From: CBFHWU01 sp965659665
GTDB taxonomy: Bacteria; Bacteroidota; Bacteroidia; Flavobacteriales; Flavobacteriaceae
Assembly: GCA_965659665.1 (NCBI GenBank)
Contig: CBFHWU010000017.1
Coordinates: 124,001-188,000 of the forward strand
DNA: 64,000 nucleotides
Direction: 5' to 3'
Of this stretch, positions 9,206 to 19,073 are shown piece after piece. A program made the position numbers and the translations under genes. How positions within the stretch are numbered: the stretch's first letter is position 1; each line of letters opens with the position of its first letter. The notes beneath the pieces were generated by a model, which was not told where the DNA came from, searched no databases, and saw only the letters and a program-made list of their open reading frames with translations.

Positions 9206-9320
9206 GTTTCAAATGTTTACTTGTGTTTATACAGAAATTTATTATACCAAATTTCACAAAACATTGAAGAGCTCTCTTTCAAGGTTATTTTTTTGGGTAT
9301 ATTTTAAAGTTGAATTGTTT

Positions 9321-9396
9321 ACACTTTAACGCTTAACAATAGGATGATTTTACTTTTTTTTTGGCTGTTGTGTTAAGCGGTATATGATACCGCTTA
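9321..9396. repeat. Nested, mutually exclusive inverted repeats between convergent genes
   Basis: CGCTTAACA (9330-9338) is the exact reverse complement of TGTTAAGCG (9371-9379). The latter overlaps TAAGCGGTAT (9374-9383), which pairs with ATACCGCTTA (9387-9396) around a three-base loop. The two hairpins share the TTAAGCG segment and cannot form together. The element lies between the DUF1330 gene and the convergent SCO gene and may help end both transcripts, though no T-run directly follows either stem. Confidence 0.5.
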
Positions 9397-9437
9397 CACT
9401 ATTTTCTTGTGTAAAGTAAATTGGTAAAGCAACTATT

Positions 9438-10085
9438 TTAAGATTGAATGTCAGTGGGAATATCCTTTAATTCAACAGAGGATTCGTTTAAAATGTATAG
9501 ATGTCGCTTTAATCTTTCTATTTCTACTTCTAAAGTTCCATTATAAACACCTCGTATAAATCCTTCACCATCAACTAAAATAAAATTTTCGGTATGAATA
9601 AATTGTGTGTCATCAGTTGTTTTGGTAAAATCCTCATCTGCAAAGTACCCTTCTCGAGCTATTTTGTAAAGTTCCTCTTTATTGCCAGTAACTAAATTCC
9701 ATTTTGCGCCATTGATATCATTTTTTATTTCATATTGTTTTAACACAGAAACAGAGTCATGCCATGGCATAACCGTGTGAGATAATAACAGAATATCGTC
9801 GTATTCGCGATAGATATTTTGAAGAATTTTCATGTGTTTAGTCAATTTTGGACATATTCCTGGACATGAGGTAAAGAAAAAATCAGCGATGTATATTTTT
9901 CCTTTATAATCTTCGTTGGATACAGAATCACCATTTTGATTAATGAATTGAAAAGATGGAATTTTGTGAGTACCCTTCGACCATTTGGGAGTAAAATCTG
10001 GGGAATCAAAATACGGAAGTCTATTAGCAGTTCTTGTACAACTCAAAATTAGTAGTCCAACCCCTAATATCAGATATTTTTTCAT
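9438..10085 (-). CDS. SCO1/SenC-family copper chaperone-like lipoprotein
   Basis: The 215-residue protein is a lipoprotein (lipobox LILSC, Cys16) with a thioredoxin fold. It has the SCO copper-binding set: CPGIC (Cys74, Cys78) and a distant His164 in IHTENFILVD. SCO proteins deliver copper to, or act as thiol reductants for, the CuA site of cytochrome oxidases. It is the last of three minus-strand lipoprotein genes; its ATG at 10085 shares one base with the stop of the YwqK-like gene. The cbb3 oxidase in this window has no CuA centre, so its client is probably another oxidase or a copper enzyme. Confidence 0.92.
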   Translation of the reverse strand: MKKYLILGVGLLILSCTRTANRLPYFDSPDFTPKWSKGTHKIPSFQFINQNGDSVSNEDYKGKIYIADFFFTSCPGICPKLTKHMKILQNIYREYDDILLLSHTVMPWHDSVSVLKQYEIKNDINGAKWNLVTGNKEELYKIAREGYFADEDFTKTTDDTQFIHTENFILVDGEGFIRGVYNGTLEVEIERLKRHLYILNESSVELKDIPTDIQS

Positions 10086-10672
10086 TATTCAAGCTCAATG
10101 GAATTGTTAGTGACCGTATAACATTTTTTTAATCCAATTAATCCAAAACGTTCTCCATTGATTACTTCAAAATTAGCTTTGATGGTACCATCTAATTTCC
10201 AAAGTTTTTGACTACCATTTTCTTTGCCATTTTTGAAATGAAACGTTTTATATTTTTGTCCCGTACTGAACCATTCTTCTACTTTTCCGTGATATTGTCC
10301 TTGTTTATTAAAAGAATAGTTGAATTTGAGCTGATGATCGTTCCACCAGCCTTGGTGATTTCCCACTTTTATTCCATTTTCAAAAAAACGTCTTGTAGAT
10401 AAAGTTCCATTAGAATGCCATGTTTTTTCTATTCCGTTTTTTTTTCCTCCACTATATGTTGTAGAGGACTGCATGTTTCCATTAGAATAAAATGATACTA
10501 CGGTTCCGTTTAATGGATTGTTGTCCATTAAAACAACGCCATTTACCACTTGTGTAACAATCTCTTCTTTTATTAAAATATCTTTGAGGCTATGGTCACA
10601 ACTAATGAACAAGCAAAATACACTAATAAGCATTAAATGGGTTTTAATTCGTGATATTTCCAGGGATTCCAT
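10085..10672 (-). CDS. YwqK-like MORN-repeat lipoprotein
   Basis: This protein of about 195 residues has a lipobox (LFISC) and about five degenerate MORN-2/YwqK repeats with the pattern G-x-W/F-x-x-NG-x-L (for example TWHSNGTL and EWFSTGQ). I chose the ATG at 10672 because it gives a signal peptide with basic residues before the hydrophobic core. The longer frame from 10687 overlaps the upstream gene further. The annotation term 'antitoxin component' for YwqK relatives comes from another context and should not be carried over. The gene lies between the SCO and YHYH lipoproteins in one operon. Function is unknown, but a surface or periplasmic role is likely. Confidence 0.8.
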   Translation of the reverse strand: MESLEISRIKTHLMLISVFCLFISCDHSLKDILIKEEIVTQVVNGVVLMDNNPLNGTVVSFYSNGNMQSSTTYSGGKKNGIEKTWHSNGTLSTRRFFENGIKVGNHQGWWNDHQLKFNYSFNKQGQYHGKVEEWFSTGQKYKTFHFKNGKENGSQKLWKLDGTIKANFEVINGERFGLIGLKKCYTVTNNSIELE

Positions 10673-11426
10673 AATATCCGTTTCCATTTAAATAAGGATC
10701 TTCATCGGTAATATGATAATGGTAAATTCCGTCAGGAAAGTCATCAGTCGGGCCAAAATGTCCGTGATATTCATCTAAATCACTGTTGGTAACGGTGGTT
10801 TCATTTTCAACGGGTCCATACACAGGAAATCCATCTGCAAGTAGCCCCAGAAATGCATCTTTCCCATATAGTTCAGTCATATATGTGGGTTCGATATGGT
10901 AGTGATATGCTCCTTGATTTTGAGGATGACCTAACCATTGGTCAAAGGAATTAATTTCATTGGTTAAAGGCTGATTTGGTCCAGCATACTGATTATAAAA
11001 AACAACCCCATTTCGTGCTATTCCAATTGCCCCTAATGGAGTTGATTCATGGCTACTCGCTTCCTCGGGGTAACGAGGGATTGTTAAGCTTATATTTTGG
11101 CTTTGTATTGTATTAGGGTTTTTATTAAAATTAGAGTTGCTTCCGTTATAGACCTCGTATAGAGGGTTTGAGGTTGGCCAATAGGGGCTTGTATGATTGG
11201 GAAGATTATTAGTTGATATATTTAACGAATTGTTTTCTTGTGTAATAGTAAATTCACTGTGTGTATCAAAGCTTGAAATGAGTGTTGCGATGTCAATGTT
11301 TATGGAAGGTGGGTTTTCTTCTTCCTCTTCTTGTGTAGCATCTTTGTCGGAGCTACAGGATATAAGAATTACATAAAAAAATGCAAAAGTGTGCCGTAGT
11401 ATAAATTTTGAGTTAAAAAAAGTCAT
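10644..11426 (-). CDS. YHYH-domain lipoprotein
   Basis: The protein (about 260 residues from the ATG at 11426) has a lipobox (LISC) and an acidic, Pro-containing linker. The YHYH domain carries two exact Tyr-His-Tyr-His motifs, about residues 179-182 and 240-243 when counted from the upstream TTG at 11441. Between them lies LLADGFPVYGP, a hallmark of this family. The clustered histidines suggest metal (copper) binding, but no activity is established to my knowledge. It is the first gene of a three-lipoprotein operon ending in a SCO1-like copper protein, which supports a copper-linked role by inference. Its 3' end overlaps the next gene by about 29 bases. Confidence 0.88.
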   Translation of the reverse strand: MTFFNSKFILRHTFAFFYVILISCSSDKDATQEEEEENPPSINIDIATLISSFDTHSEFTITQENNSLNISTNNLPNHTSPYWPTSNPLYEVYNGSNSNFNKNPNTIQSQNISLTIPRYPEEASSHESTPLGAIGIARNGVVFYNQYAGPNQPLTNEINSFDQWLGHPQNQGAYHYHIEPTYMTELYGKDAFLGLLADGFPVYGPVENETTVTNSDLDEYHGHFGPTDDFPDGIYHYHITDEDPYLNGNGYYGIPGNITN

Positions 11427-11584
11427 ATTTAGTGTTGTCAATGGTTAGTTTTTTATCGATCAAAAATTTGATGTTAATTTACTGATTACACGCTTAAAAA
11501 AAAAAGAATTTTAAAACATTAGGATAGCAATAGGCGAATATTGGATAAGTTGAAACGCTTTAGTGATCAATTCTTGTTCTATTT

Positions 11585-14500
11585 TTAATCTTTTACAAAC
11601 TTATGAATGCTGAAATGTTGACCAAACTTTAATTTTAGAAAGTAAATACCAGATGAAAGTTGAGAGACCTCTACTTTTTGGGAGGTAATTGCCTTATTTT
11701 TTTGTATGATTTGACCTTTAATATTTAGAATTTCATAACTAGTGGGGGCTTTAGGACTCACTACATACAGTATATTAAGTGCTGGTTGTGGATATAAAAT
11801 GATTTGTTCAGGATCAATAGTAGGGTTAGATAAAGCACCATTCCATTCGAATTCAATCCAATTCAAATTAAATTCATTTCCTACCACATTCATATTTAGG
11901 GTATATGATCCTGAAATCAAATCGAATTCTTGTTCGATTGTTTCCCAATTTTGCCAACCTCCTGTTTGAGGAACCTGGAAATTATTTAATGCCGTTGGGG
12001 TATCTGTTACGTTATCTAAAACTAAGTTAAACCTTCCGTTTGTGTATGCGCTTGAAACCCTTGCCTTTACTTTATATGACCCAGATTGATTTATATGAAC
12101 AAAATAATTTGTGTAATCACCAAGATGTAAATGAGAAAGGTTACTTCCACCTCCGGTATCGGAACAATTTTCAATCATTACTCCAGATTCTGACCAATAA
12201 TCTTCCGCTTCAATAACCCCAGGCAGTTCTATGCCTCCATTTTCATCATAGATAAAATTAAACCAGTTTAAGTTGAATGACCCCTCTAAAACATTCATTG
12301 TCATGGTGTAATCACCAGTTTGTAAAAGTACTACAGCCTCGACAGTTTCCCAATTTTGCCACCCATTAGTTTCGGGTGTGGTAAATTGATGTAAAATATT
12401 TGCGGGTACATTAGGTTGTGAAAAAACAAGATTAAATTCACTGGGGTCGTAACCAGCTAGTCGTGCTTGAATCGTATAAAAACCAGTTTGGTTAACACGC
12501 ACATCATAGTTGGTAAAATCTCCTGCACCGATATAACTTAAATTGCTACCACCTCCGTTGTCACTTGTATTCTCAACTTCAACTCCATATTTACTTGTGA
12601 AGTCTTCCGCTTGGATAAGTCCAGGAATTTCGGCAGCATTAATGTCTGAGGAAACAAATTCAAATTCATACCAGTTTAAGTTAGTTGCCGAATTTAGCGA
12701 TGTCATCTTCAATACATAATTTCCCTTTTTTAATACGCCTTGAGTCTCAATAGTTTGCCAATTATTCCAACCTCCTGTATTAGGAACATCTATCAGGGCA
12801 ACGTTATAACTCAGTCCATCAGCACTTTCCAGCGTAAACTGAAATTCAGCATCATTGTATGCAGAAGCTACTCGGCTTTTAATCGTATAGGTTCCTGTTT
12901 GACTCACATATACTCCATAATCAGCATAATCTCCATTATCCAAGTATCCTAATTGATATCCACCGCCAATATCTGAAGAAACAGAGCTAATAATCCCTAC
13001 CTGAGTATCATAGCTTTCAGCTTCAATAAGCCCTGGGATAGTTGCGAGATTTGAATTATCCACGATTTCAAAATTCAACCAATTTAGATTAAATTCATTT
13101 CCTAGCACATTGAATTTCAAAGTGTATTTTCCAGCAGGTAATAGTGCTTCTTTTTCTATGGTTTGCCAATTTTGCCATCCATTGGTATTTGGCACCGTAA
13201 ATGTTTCAAGAAAAACAACATTGTTTTCATCTCTAAATTCAATACTAAATTGGGCACCATTTTTTTCAGTGGCTATTCGAGCCTGTATGTTATAATAGGT
13301 ATTTTGTTTAATATCAACACTGTAGGTGGCATAATCACCCGGATGCATGTCTTTTAAATTCAATCCAAGACCAATATCAGTGGTTTCCTCTGTGGCTAAG
13401 CCATTTTGGGTTTCAAATGATTCAGCCTCAATTTTTCCTGGAATTAAATCAATTTCTTCCAATAAATTTTCTACAGGAAAATCGACAAAAACGGGTAAAA
13501 CATCATCGTCTATTGAAGTGATGGAATTTCCTGAATAACTTACAGTAATACTTTCGTCAAATGATATGTAACTTTCTAATTCTAATTCAATGACTCTTGC
13601 ATTGTCGGAGTCAATCTCTGCTGCAACTACATTTATAGACAGTTGATCAGCTTTAATTTCAAAAAAGGAGGCATCAATGCTTTGACTTGCTAGAGATTTG
13701 TTAAAAACCACTTCTACTGTTGTATCGCTGTCTTTAATTATTCCTCCAATTGTGCTGAAGTTTGGTGCTTGATTATCAGCAAGAATAAAGTTTAGAGATT
13801 CGATATTAAATTCATCATTCCCCACGATTCTTAATTTCAGTGAATGAGTTCCTTCTTCAAGGAAGGAGGTGCTGCTGGTCGTGCTCTGAAATGATTCAAA
13901 ACTTCCCGTAGAGGAAAGTGAAATGTTATTTGTGATGCTAGTATTATTCAATTCTAATCGTATAGCTCCGCCGTTGTTTTCGGAAGCATACATTATTTGG
14001 ACATCATAATATCCTTCTTGTTCTATTTTTACGGAATAATTGATCCATTCACGATCATTTACATATCCGATACTGTACCCATTTGATTCTATATTTTGAG
14101 AATTAGATGCGCTAATATCAACGCCATCATTTCTAAATTTCCATCCCCTGTTCCAAGTAGATGTTCCTCCTGATCCTCCATAATTTCCATATTCATTATC
14201 ATAATATGCCCTCCCTTGTGACCCCATATCGTAATGTGTAGCATGAATAAATCCAGGAATAGTATGCTCACTGTAGGGAAGGAGTTCATCTGAGCTGGGT
14301 TGTCGTAACATTGCATCTACTACATCTTTGTGATAATTGTTGTTTTGTATTAGAGCATTTTCCGCTAAGTCCATCATTCCTTGGTAAGCATCATCGGGAT
14401 TTGGCATTCCAGCTTCGCCTTTCCAGTATCGCATCACTGCGTCGTAATTTTCATTTGAATTAATAGAAAGTGTTGATACTATGGTATTAAGGCGCTTCCA

Positions 14501-15484
14501 TGGCCACCAAGCCCATCCAATATTATTTTGTTCAAACAATGAGATGGCCTCTTTGTACCAAACATTAGAGTTTTCTCCGCTTTCACCCATCCATAAAGGT
14601 ACATTATACTGATTTCGCATATCGATAACCCATTGAATGGTTTCTATTGTATTATTATTCCAGTACTTATGAAAACTATAGACCATATTATCATCCCAAG
14701 GAGGAGTTAACCCTGTAAAATCATTAGCAAACCAATTACCTTCAATAAAAATAACGTGATTCTGGTCATGGGTTCTGATTTCATTTGTTATACGGATATA
14801 CAAACTTCGTAAGTCAGTTTCACTCAAACTCCAATTTGTCTCATTAATCAAATCATAACCACCAATCCATTGTTCATTTTGATATCGTTCAGCTAATTTC
14901 CCCCATAGTGCGACTGTTTTATTTTTATTGTGAATGCTTTCCCAAAGTGAAGGTTTTTCAGGATCATAATCTGATATTCCTTCGTCATAACCTTGACCAC
15001 CTGGTGCAGCATGTAAATCAAGAATTAAATAAAGCTCATTTTCTTCGCACCAAGCAAGTAACTCATCTACCATTTCAAAACCCTTATTCAACCATGTGAT
15101 ATCCGTTATATTTTCTTCTTCTTCAATAGGTAAGGTAAACAAATTATAGTGCATGGGTAATCGAACGCTATTGAATCCCCAACTTGCAATAGAATCAATA
15201 TCTTCTTTGGTTACAAAATTGTCTAACCAAGTATCAAAAAATGTCTGAGTTCTTGATTCTCCAATAAGTTCTGTTAATTTTCTTTTGTATTCTTGTTGAT
15301 TACTTGCACCTCCCGAAGACTCCATCATATAAGGTTCTTGTAACATCCATCCTCCCAAACCAATTCCTTTAAGCAGAATAGGATTGTTATCTTTGTCGAT
15401 GATGTCTTTTCCTTCTGTAGAGAGATATTGTGCTTTAGATACAAACAGTCCAAATAGAATAAATAAAAATAACTTAATTTTCAT
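11585..15484 (-). CDS. GH5 family glucanase with five CBM6 modules and type IX sorting domain
   Basis: The 1299-residue secreted protein has a signal peptide (1-19) and a GH5 catalytic domain (about 20-395). The acid/base is Glu215 (LINETNW) and the nucleophile Glu301 (MGESGEN). A CBM6-like module follows (about 408-575), then an Ig-like domain (576-672) and four tandem CBM6 modules (about 680-805, 816-940, 951-1075, 1087-1215). The last about 75 residues are a type A type IX sorting domain. The GIGLGGWMLQEP opening resembles exo-beta-1,3-glucanases. It is the last PUL gene, 11 bases after GH3. An outer-surface beta-glucan-degrading role is inferred; the GH5 subfamily is not determined. Confidence 0.9.
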   Translation of the reverse strand: MKIKLFLFILFGLFVSKAQYLSTEGKDIIDKDNNPILLKGIGLGGWMLQEPYMMESSGGASNQQEYKRKLTELIGESRTQTFFDTWLDNFVTKEDIDSIASWGFNSVRLPMHYNLFTLPIEEEENITDITWLNKGFEMVDELLAWCEENELYLILDLHAAPGGQGYDEGISDYDPEKPSLWESIHNKNKTVALWGKLAERYQNEQWIGGYDLINETNWSLSETDLRSLYIRITNEIRTHDQNHVIFIEGNWFANDFTGLTPPWDDNMVYSFHKYWNNNTIETIQWVIDMRNQYNVPLWMGESGENSNVWYKEAISLFEQNNIGWAWWPWKRLNTIVSTLSINSNENYDAVMRYWKGEAGMPNPDDAYQGMMDLAENALIQNNNYHKDVVDAMLRQPSSDELLPYSEHTIPGFIHATHYDMGSQGRAYYDNEYGNYGGSGGTSTWNRGWKFRNDGVDISASNSQNIESNGYSIGYVNDREWINYSVKIEQEGYYDVQIMYASENNGGAIRLELNNTSITNNISLSSTGSFESFQSTTSSTSFLEEGTHSLKLRIVGNDEFNIESLNFILADNQAPNFSTIGGIIKDSDTTVEVVFNKSLASQSIDASFFEIKADQLSINVVAAEIDSDNARVIELELESYISFDESITVSYSGNSITSIDDDVLPVFVDFPVENLLEEIDLIPGKIEAESFETQNGLATEETTDIGLGLNLKDMHPGDYATYSVDIKQNTYYNIQARIATEKNGAQFSIEFRDENNVVFLETFTVPNTNGWQNWQTIEKEALLPAGKYTLKFNVLGNEFNLNWLNFEIVDNSNLATIPGLIEAESYDTQVGIISSVSSDIGGGYQLGYLDNGDYADYGVYVSQTGTYTIKSRVASAYNDAEFQFTLESADGLSYNVALIDVPNTGGWNNWQTIETQGVLKKGNYVLKMTSLNSATNLNWYEFEFVSSDINAAEIPGLIQAEDFTSKYGVEVENTSDNGGGSNLSYIGAGDFTNYDVRVNQTGFYTIQARLAGYDPSEFNLVFSQPNVPANILHQFTTPETNGWQNWETVEAVVLLQTGDYTMTMNVLEGSFNLNWFNFIYDENGGIELPGVIEAEDYWSESGVMIENCSDTGGGSNLSHLHLGDYTNYFVHINQSGSYKVKARVSSAYTNGRFNLVLDNVTDTPTALNNFQVPQTGGWQNWETIEQEFDLISGSYTLNMNVVGNEFNLNWIEFEWNGALSNPTIDPEQIILYPQPALNILYVVSPKAPTSYEILNIKGQIIQKNKAITSQKVEVSQLSSGIYFLKLKFGQHFSIHKFVKD

Positions 15485-15495
15485 AACGATAGAGT

Positions 15496-17829
15496 CTATT
15501 CAAACAAATAGTTTTTTTTGAGCTCAAATTTTGATGAAAGGTCGTGAATTACGATTTCAAAATCCCCTTTTTCTGTAATCCATTGTTCTTGGCTGTTCAC
15601 AAATGCCAATTGTGATACATTAAGATCAAAGGAAACGGTTTTTATTTCACCAGGTTCTAAACTTAATTTTGTAAAGGCCGATAATTTTTTAACATCTGGA
15701 GATAATGAAGCATACAAGTCTTTTGTAAACATCAATACTGTTTCTTTTCCTTCAATATTTCCTGTGTTAGTCACTTTTACAGCTACTGTTATATTCCCAT
15801 CATCATTTAATTTACTTTCATCTAAAGTAAGATCGCTATATTTAAAAGTAGTATAACTTAGCCCATAACCAAATGGAAATAAAACCGTATTGTCCGATTT
15901 GTAATTATAGGCGCCAAGTTGCCGATCTTGTGCTTCAGAAGGTTTGTGGTTATAATTAACAAATGTACTTACATATCTTGGATAAGAAAAGGGTAATTTA
16001 CCACTTGGGTTGGTGTCCCCGTACAGTATAGATGCAATAGCATCTCCCCCTTTGTTTCCAGGTAAATATGTTACTACAATAGCAGAGGCTTCATCGACTA
16101 AATTTGTAATAATACGTGGTCTGCCTGAGTTTACTAATAAGATCACAGGTTTGCCTGTTGAGTACATGGCTTTAACAAGTTTTTGTTGGTTATCCGAAAG
16201 ATTTAAGTCATTTAGGTCACCTGGTTTTTCAGTATAAGTATTTTCACCCACACAAGCCACAATATAATCTACCTCTTTAGCAGCTTCGATAGCAGCATCT
16301 ATATCTACGATATGATCCCAATTGAACGACCCATGGGAATTGTAGTTTACTCCAGGGCTGAAGCTTATTTTTTTATTTCCAATTTCGGTCATTGCTTCTA
16401 CAATAGTGTTATGATTTTTGGCATATTCGTCAGCTCTTTCCCCTTGCCACGAGTATGACCATGCGCCATTGAGGGTTCGCATACTGTTGGCATTCGGTCC
16501 AGTAATTAACACTTTGCTTGATTTGTTTAGGGGTAAGGTATTGTTTGTATTTTTTAAAAGTGTGATCGATTCTTTGGCGGCTTCAAGTGCTTTTTGATGA
16601 TGTTCTTCAGAGGAAAATTGTGGATAATCTTGTGTATCATAGATGTTTTGTTCAAAAAGACCTAGTCGAAATTTTAGGGCTAAAATGCGTCGAACAGCGT
16701 CATCGATCCGTGATTCAGCTACTTTACCTTCTTGGACGAGTTCATACAAATAATCACAAAATTTAAGATTATAAGGGATCATGGCCATATCAATACCTGC
16801 ATTGATCGCCAACATAACCGCCTCTTTTTCGGAGGAGGCTACTTTATCTCTGTAATGTAAATTATCTACATCCGCCCAATCAGTAACCACTACGCCTTCA
16901 AATTTTAACTCGTTTTTGAGTAAATCAGTCAAGATTTTTTTATTGGCATGCACCGGAACGTCATTAATCAAACCCGAGTTAACCATAATAGATGCTACAC
17001 CTAATTCAATGGCTTTTTTAAACGCAGGTAAATGATATTGTTTTAAGTCTTTGTTTGCAATATAAGCAGGAGTCCGATCTTTGCCAGTTACAGGTACTGA
17101 ATACCCTAAGAAATGTTTTAAACAGGCTGCAGTATTGTATTTCCCAATGTTATAGGATTCGCCTTGGTACCCTTTTACAATTGCCTCTCCCATTTTTGTT
17201 GTCAACAAAACATCTTCACCAAAAGTTTCCCAATGTCTGGACCATCTCGGATCTAAACCTAAGTCGAGAACGGGTGAAAAATTCCAAGGAATATTGCTTG
17301 CTCTAGTTTCGTAAGCTGAAATTTTGGCAAGATCATAAGCCATCTCAAGGTTAAAGCTTGCAGCAAGCCCTATTTGTTGAGGAAATAAGGTTGAATTTTT
17401 GGTATAGGTGACCCCATGGATAGCATCAACTCCGTAGAGAATTGGAATTCCAGAGTGTTTTATACTTTCTTGTTGAATGGCTTCCATTATAGTTTTCCAT
17501 TTCTCAACACTTAGGGGGGTGTTATTAGTGGTATTTAGGATAGAACCCACGCCATAAACTCTAGTTGCTTTGTCGAGTTGATCCGTATCGATTTCAAAGG
17601 GATCAAAACTTGAAAATTCATTATCTCCTTTTCCAATTACATCTAAGGTGATTTGTGCCATTTGACCTATTTTTTGGCGCAAAGTCATCTTTGACATTAA
17701 CGTTTCAACTTCTTGACCATAAGGATTGTTAGTGATTGATGTGTTATTGTTTGTTGTTATGATTGTATTTGACAATAAAATGAGGGCAATACATCCTAAC
17801 CCAACCAATTTTAAAATAGAGTTGTTCAT
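15496..17829 (-). CDS. GH3 family beta-glucosidase
   Basis: The 777-residue precursor has an N-terminal signal/anchor segment and the three-domain GH3 layout. The barrel carries the nucleophile Asp317 (VVVTDWADV), the alpha/beta sandwich starts near residue 420 (ITLLKNTNNTLPL), and a fibronectin-like domain lies near the C-terminus (about 690-770). KHFLGY and GVDAIHG are also present. These enzymes remove terminal beta-glucose from oligoglucans, probably in the periplasm here. No clear lipobox is seen. It lies between the SusE-position lipoprotein and GH5 with short gaps, so it belongs to the same operon. Confidence 0.94.
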   Translation of the reverse strand: MNNSILKLVGLGCIALILLSNTIITTNNNTSITNNPYGQEVETLMSKMTLRQKIGQMAQITLDVIGKGDNEFSSFDPFEIDTDQLDKATRVYGVGSILNTTNNTPLSVEKWKTIMEAIQQESIKHSGIPILYGVDAIHGVTYTKNSTLFPQQIGLAASFNLEMAYDLAKISAYETRASNIPWNFSPVLDLGLDPRWSRHWETFGEDVLLTTKMGEAIVKGYQGESYNIGKYNTAACLKHFLGYSVPVTGKDRTPAYIANKDLKQYHLPAFKKAIELGVASIMVNSGLINDVPVHANKKILTDLLKNELKFEGVVVTDWADVDNLHYRDKVASSEKEAVMLAINAGIDMAMIPYNLKFCDYLYELVQEGKVAESRIDDAVRRILALKFRLGLFEQNIYDTQDYPQFSSEEHHQKALEAAKESITLLKNTNNTLPLNKSSKVLITGPNANSMRTLNGAWSYSWQGERADEYAKNHNTIVEAMTEIGNKKISFSPGVNYNSHGSFNWDHIVDIDAAIEAAKEVDYIVACVGENTYTEKPGDLNDLNLSDNQQKLVKAMYSTGKPVILLVNSGRPRIITNLVDEASAIVVTYLPGNKGGDAIASILYGDTNPSGKLPFSYPRYVSTFVNYNHKPSEAQDRQLGAYNYKSDNTVLFPFGYGLSYTTFKYSDLTLDESKLNDDGNITVAVKVTNTGNIEGKETVLMFTKDLYASLSPDVKKLSAFTKLSLEPGEIKTVSFDLNVSQLAFVNSQEQWITEKGDFEIVIHDLSSKFELKKNYLFE

Positions 17830-17853
17830 GATAAATAAGTGTAAATATTATGG

Positions 17854-19059
17854 TTATAAATTATCTAATCCATAAAGCGAAATCTCCGAACCGTGAACGT
17901 AGGTATCGCTTCCGTAATTAGAGGTTATACTAAATTTAAGGTATCTAAATTCCTGAGAAACAGCTTCTAAACTAAAATCATGTCCTGCAGCTGCTTCATC
18001 AAGTTTTTCTTCCGAGATTATCCCCGACGAATTGGCTGCGTCTCCAATATCAAATTGTCCCAATAAAGTCCACTCCATTTTGTCTGTGCTTACAAAAACA
18101 TCAAAACTTTTAAGGTTTTCAGCTTGATAATAATAGGGTTGTCCAGCAGGTCCATTATACCAGTATGCCCGTTGCCATACTTTAAATCGATTAATTTTTA
18201 CTGATTTGTTTAAATCGATAACAATATCCAACGGCCACTTTAATGATCCTCCATTGCGAGAACGATAAATAATAAAGTAGCTGTTATCCGAATCATTTCC
18301 ATTGGTATCTATAACATCATCCCAAAAATTCACAGTGCGTCCTTCCCAAGCGTTTCCATCTATTGATAAATTACTCACCAATTGCCAGGTATCTTTTTCT
18401 ATTTTTTCCTCGAATAGTGGTGTTAAGACTCCCTTATCTTCCAAAGGAGTAATATTTCCATCAAAATCTTCAACTTTTGTTGAAAATGAAATGGGAACCG
18501 CTTGAAGTCCTCTCACAAAAATCGAATAATTGCGTTTGTTGGAGGAAAGAATTCTTATTTCTTCCTCTCCGTTATCAATCATATGAAGATAAACAAAAAC
18601 TGTTTTTTCTTCAATATTTTCCCAGCTAACACGCACTCCTCCTAAATCTGGAATTAGTTCGATACTATTTTGAACTAAAAATATAAAAGACGGTTCTGGG
18701 GTTAAAAGTGCCTCCACTGTCTCAGAGTAATTTTCACTTTCATCTACAACAGTAAGTCTTACCGTTATTTCTTCTGAGGAAATGAGTCCAGAAACTTCTA
18801 TTTGATTTACGTGTTTACTTGCGACTCTAAACACTTCCTCGCCTTTTCCGTTAATATAGTCAGCTCGAACGAACAAAACATCATTATCCGAAGGCAATTC
18901 ATACGTTATTATACCTCCACCATTGGTAGGTTCAACAGAAATAATCGTAAGTATATCAGGAGGGGTGGTATCGCCTTCTTCATCATCGGTACATGATAAA
19001 AGAAAGGAAGCCATAATAAGCATAAAAATACGAGTATTTATTTTCAAGAGTTCCATCAT
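17854..19059 (-). CDS. SusE-position surface lipoprotein with C-terminal discoidin-like domain
   Basis: From the ATG at 19059 the protein has about 401 residues with a lipobox (LLSC, Cys23). It has two Ig/fibronectin-like N-terminal domains and a C-terminal F5/8 type C-like region (WEGRTVNFWDD, SFDVFVSTD, EFRYLKFSI). This matches the DUF4959/DUF5126/DUF5000 architecture often found after susD. In other PULs such proteins bind glycan at the cell surface. The longer frame from 19080 overlaps susD and adds no signal-peptide feature. The gap to the SusD stop is then 14 bases. Substrate binding is inferred, not shown. Confidence 0.82.
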   Translation of the reverse strand: MMELLKINTRIFMLIMASFLLSCTDDEEGDTTPPDILTIISVEPTNGGGIITYELPSDNDVLFVRADYINGKGEEVFRVASKHVNQIEVSGLISSEEITVRLTVVDESENYSETVEALLTPEPSFIFLVQNSIELIPDLGGVRVSWENIEEKTVFVYLHMIDNGEEEIRILSSNKRNYSIFVRGLQAVPISFSTKVEDFDGNITPLEDKGVLTPLFEEKIEKDTWQLVSNLSIDGNAWEGRTVNFWDDVIDTNGNDSDNSYFIIYRSRNGGSLKWPLDIVIDLNKSVKINRFKVWQRAYWYNGPAGQPYYYQAENLKSFDVFVSTDKMEWTLLGQFDIGDAANSSGIISEEKLDEAAAGHDFSLEAVSQEFRYLKFSITSNYGSDTYVHGSEISLYGLDNL

Positions 19060-19073
19060 TTTATAGTTAAATA

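Noticed and set aside
10085..10672. Antitoxin function for the YwqK-like protein
   Set aside because: The label comes from another genetic context; this protein is a lipoprotein with MORN-type repeats and no toxin gene beside it.
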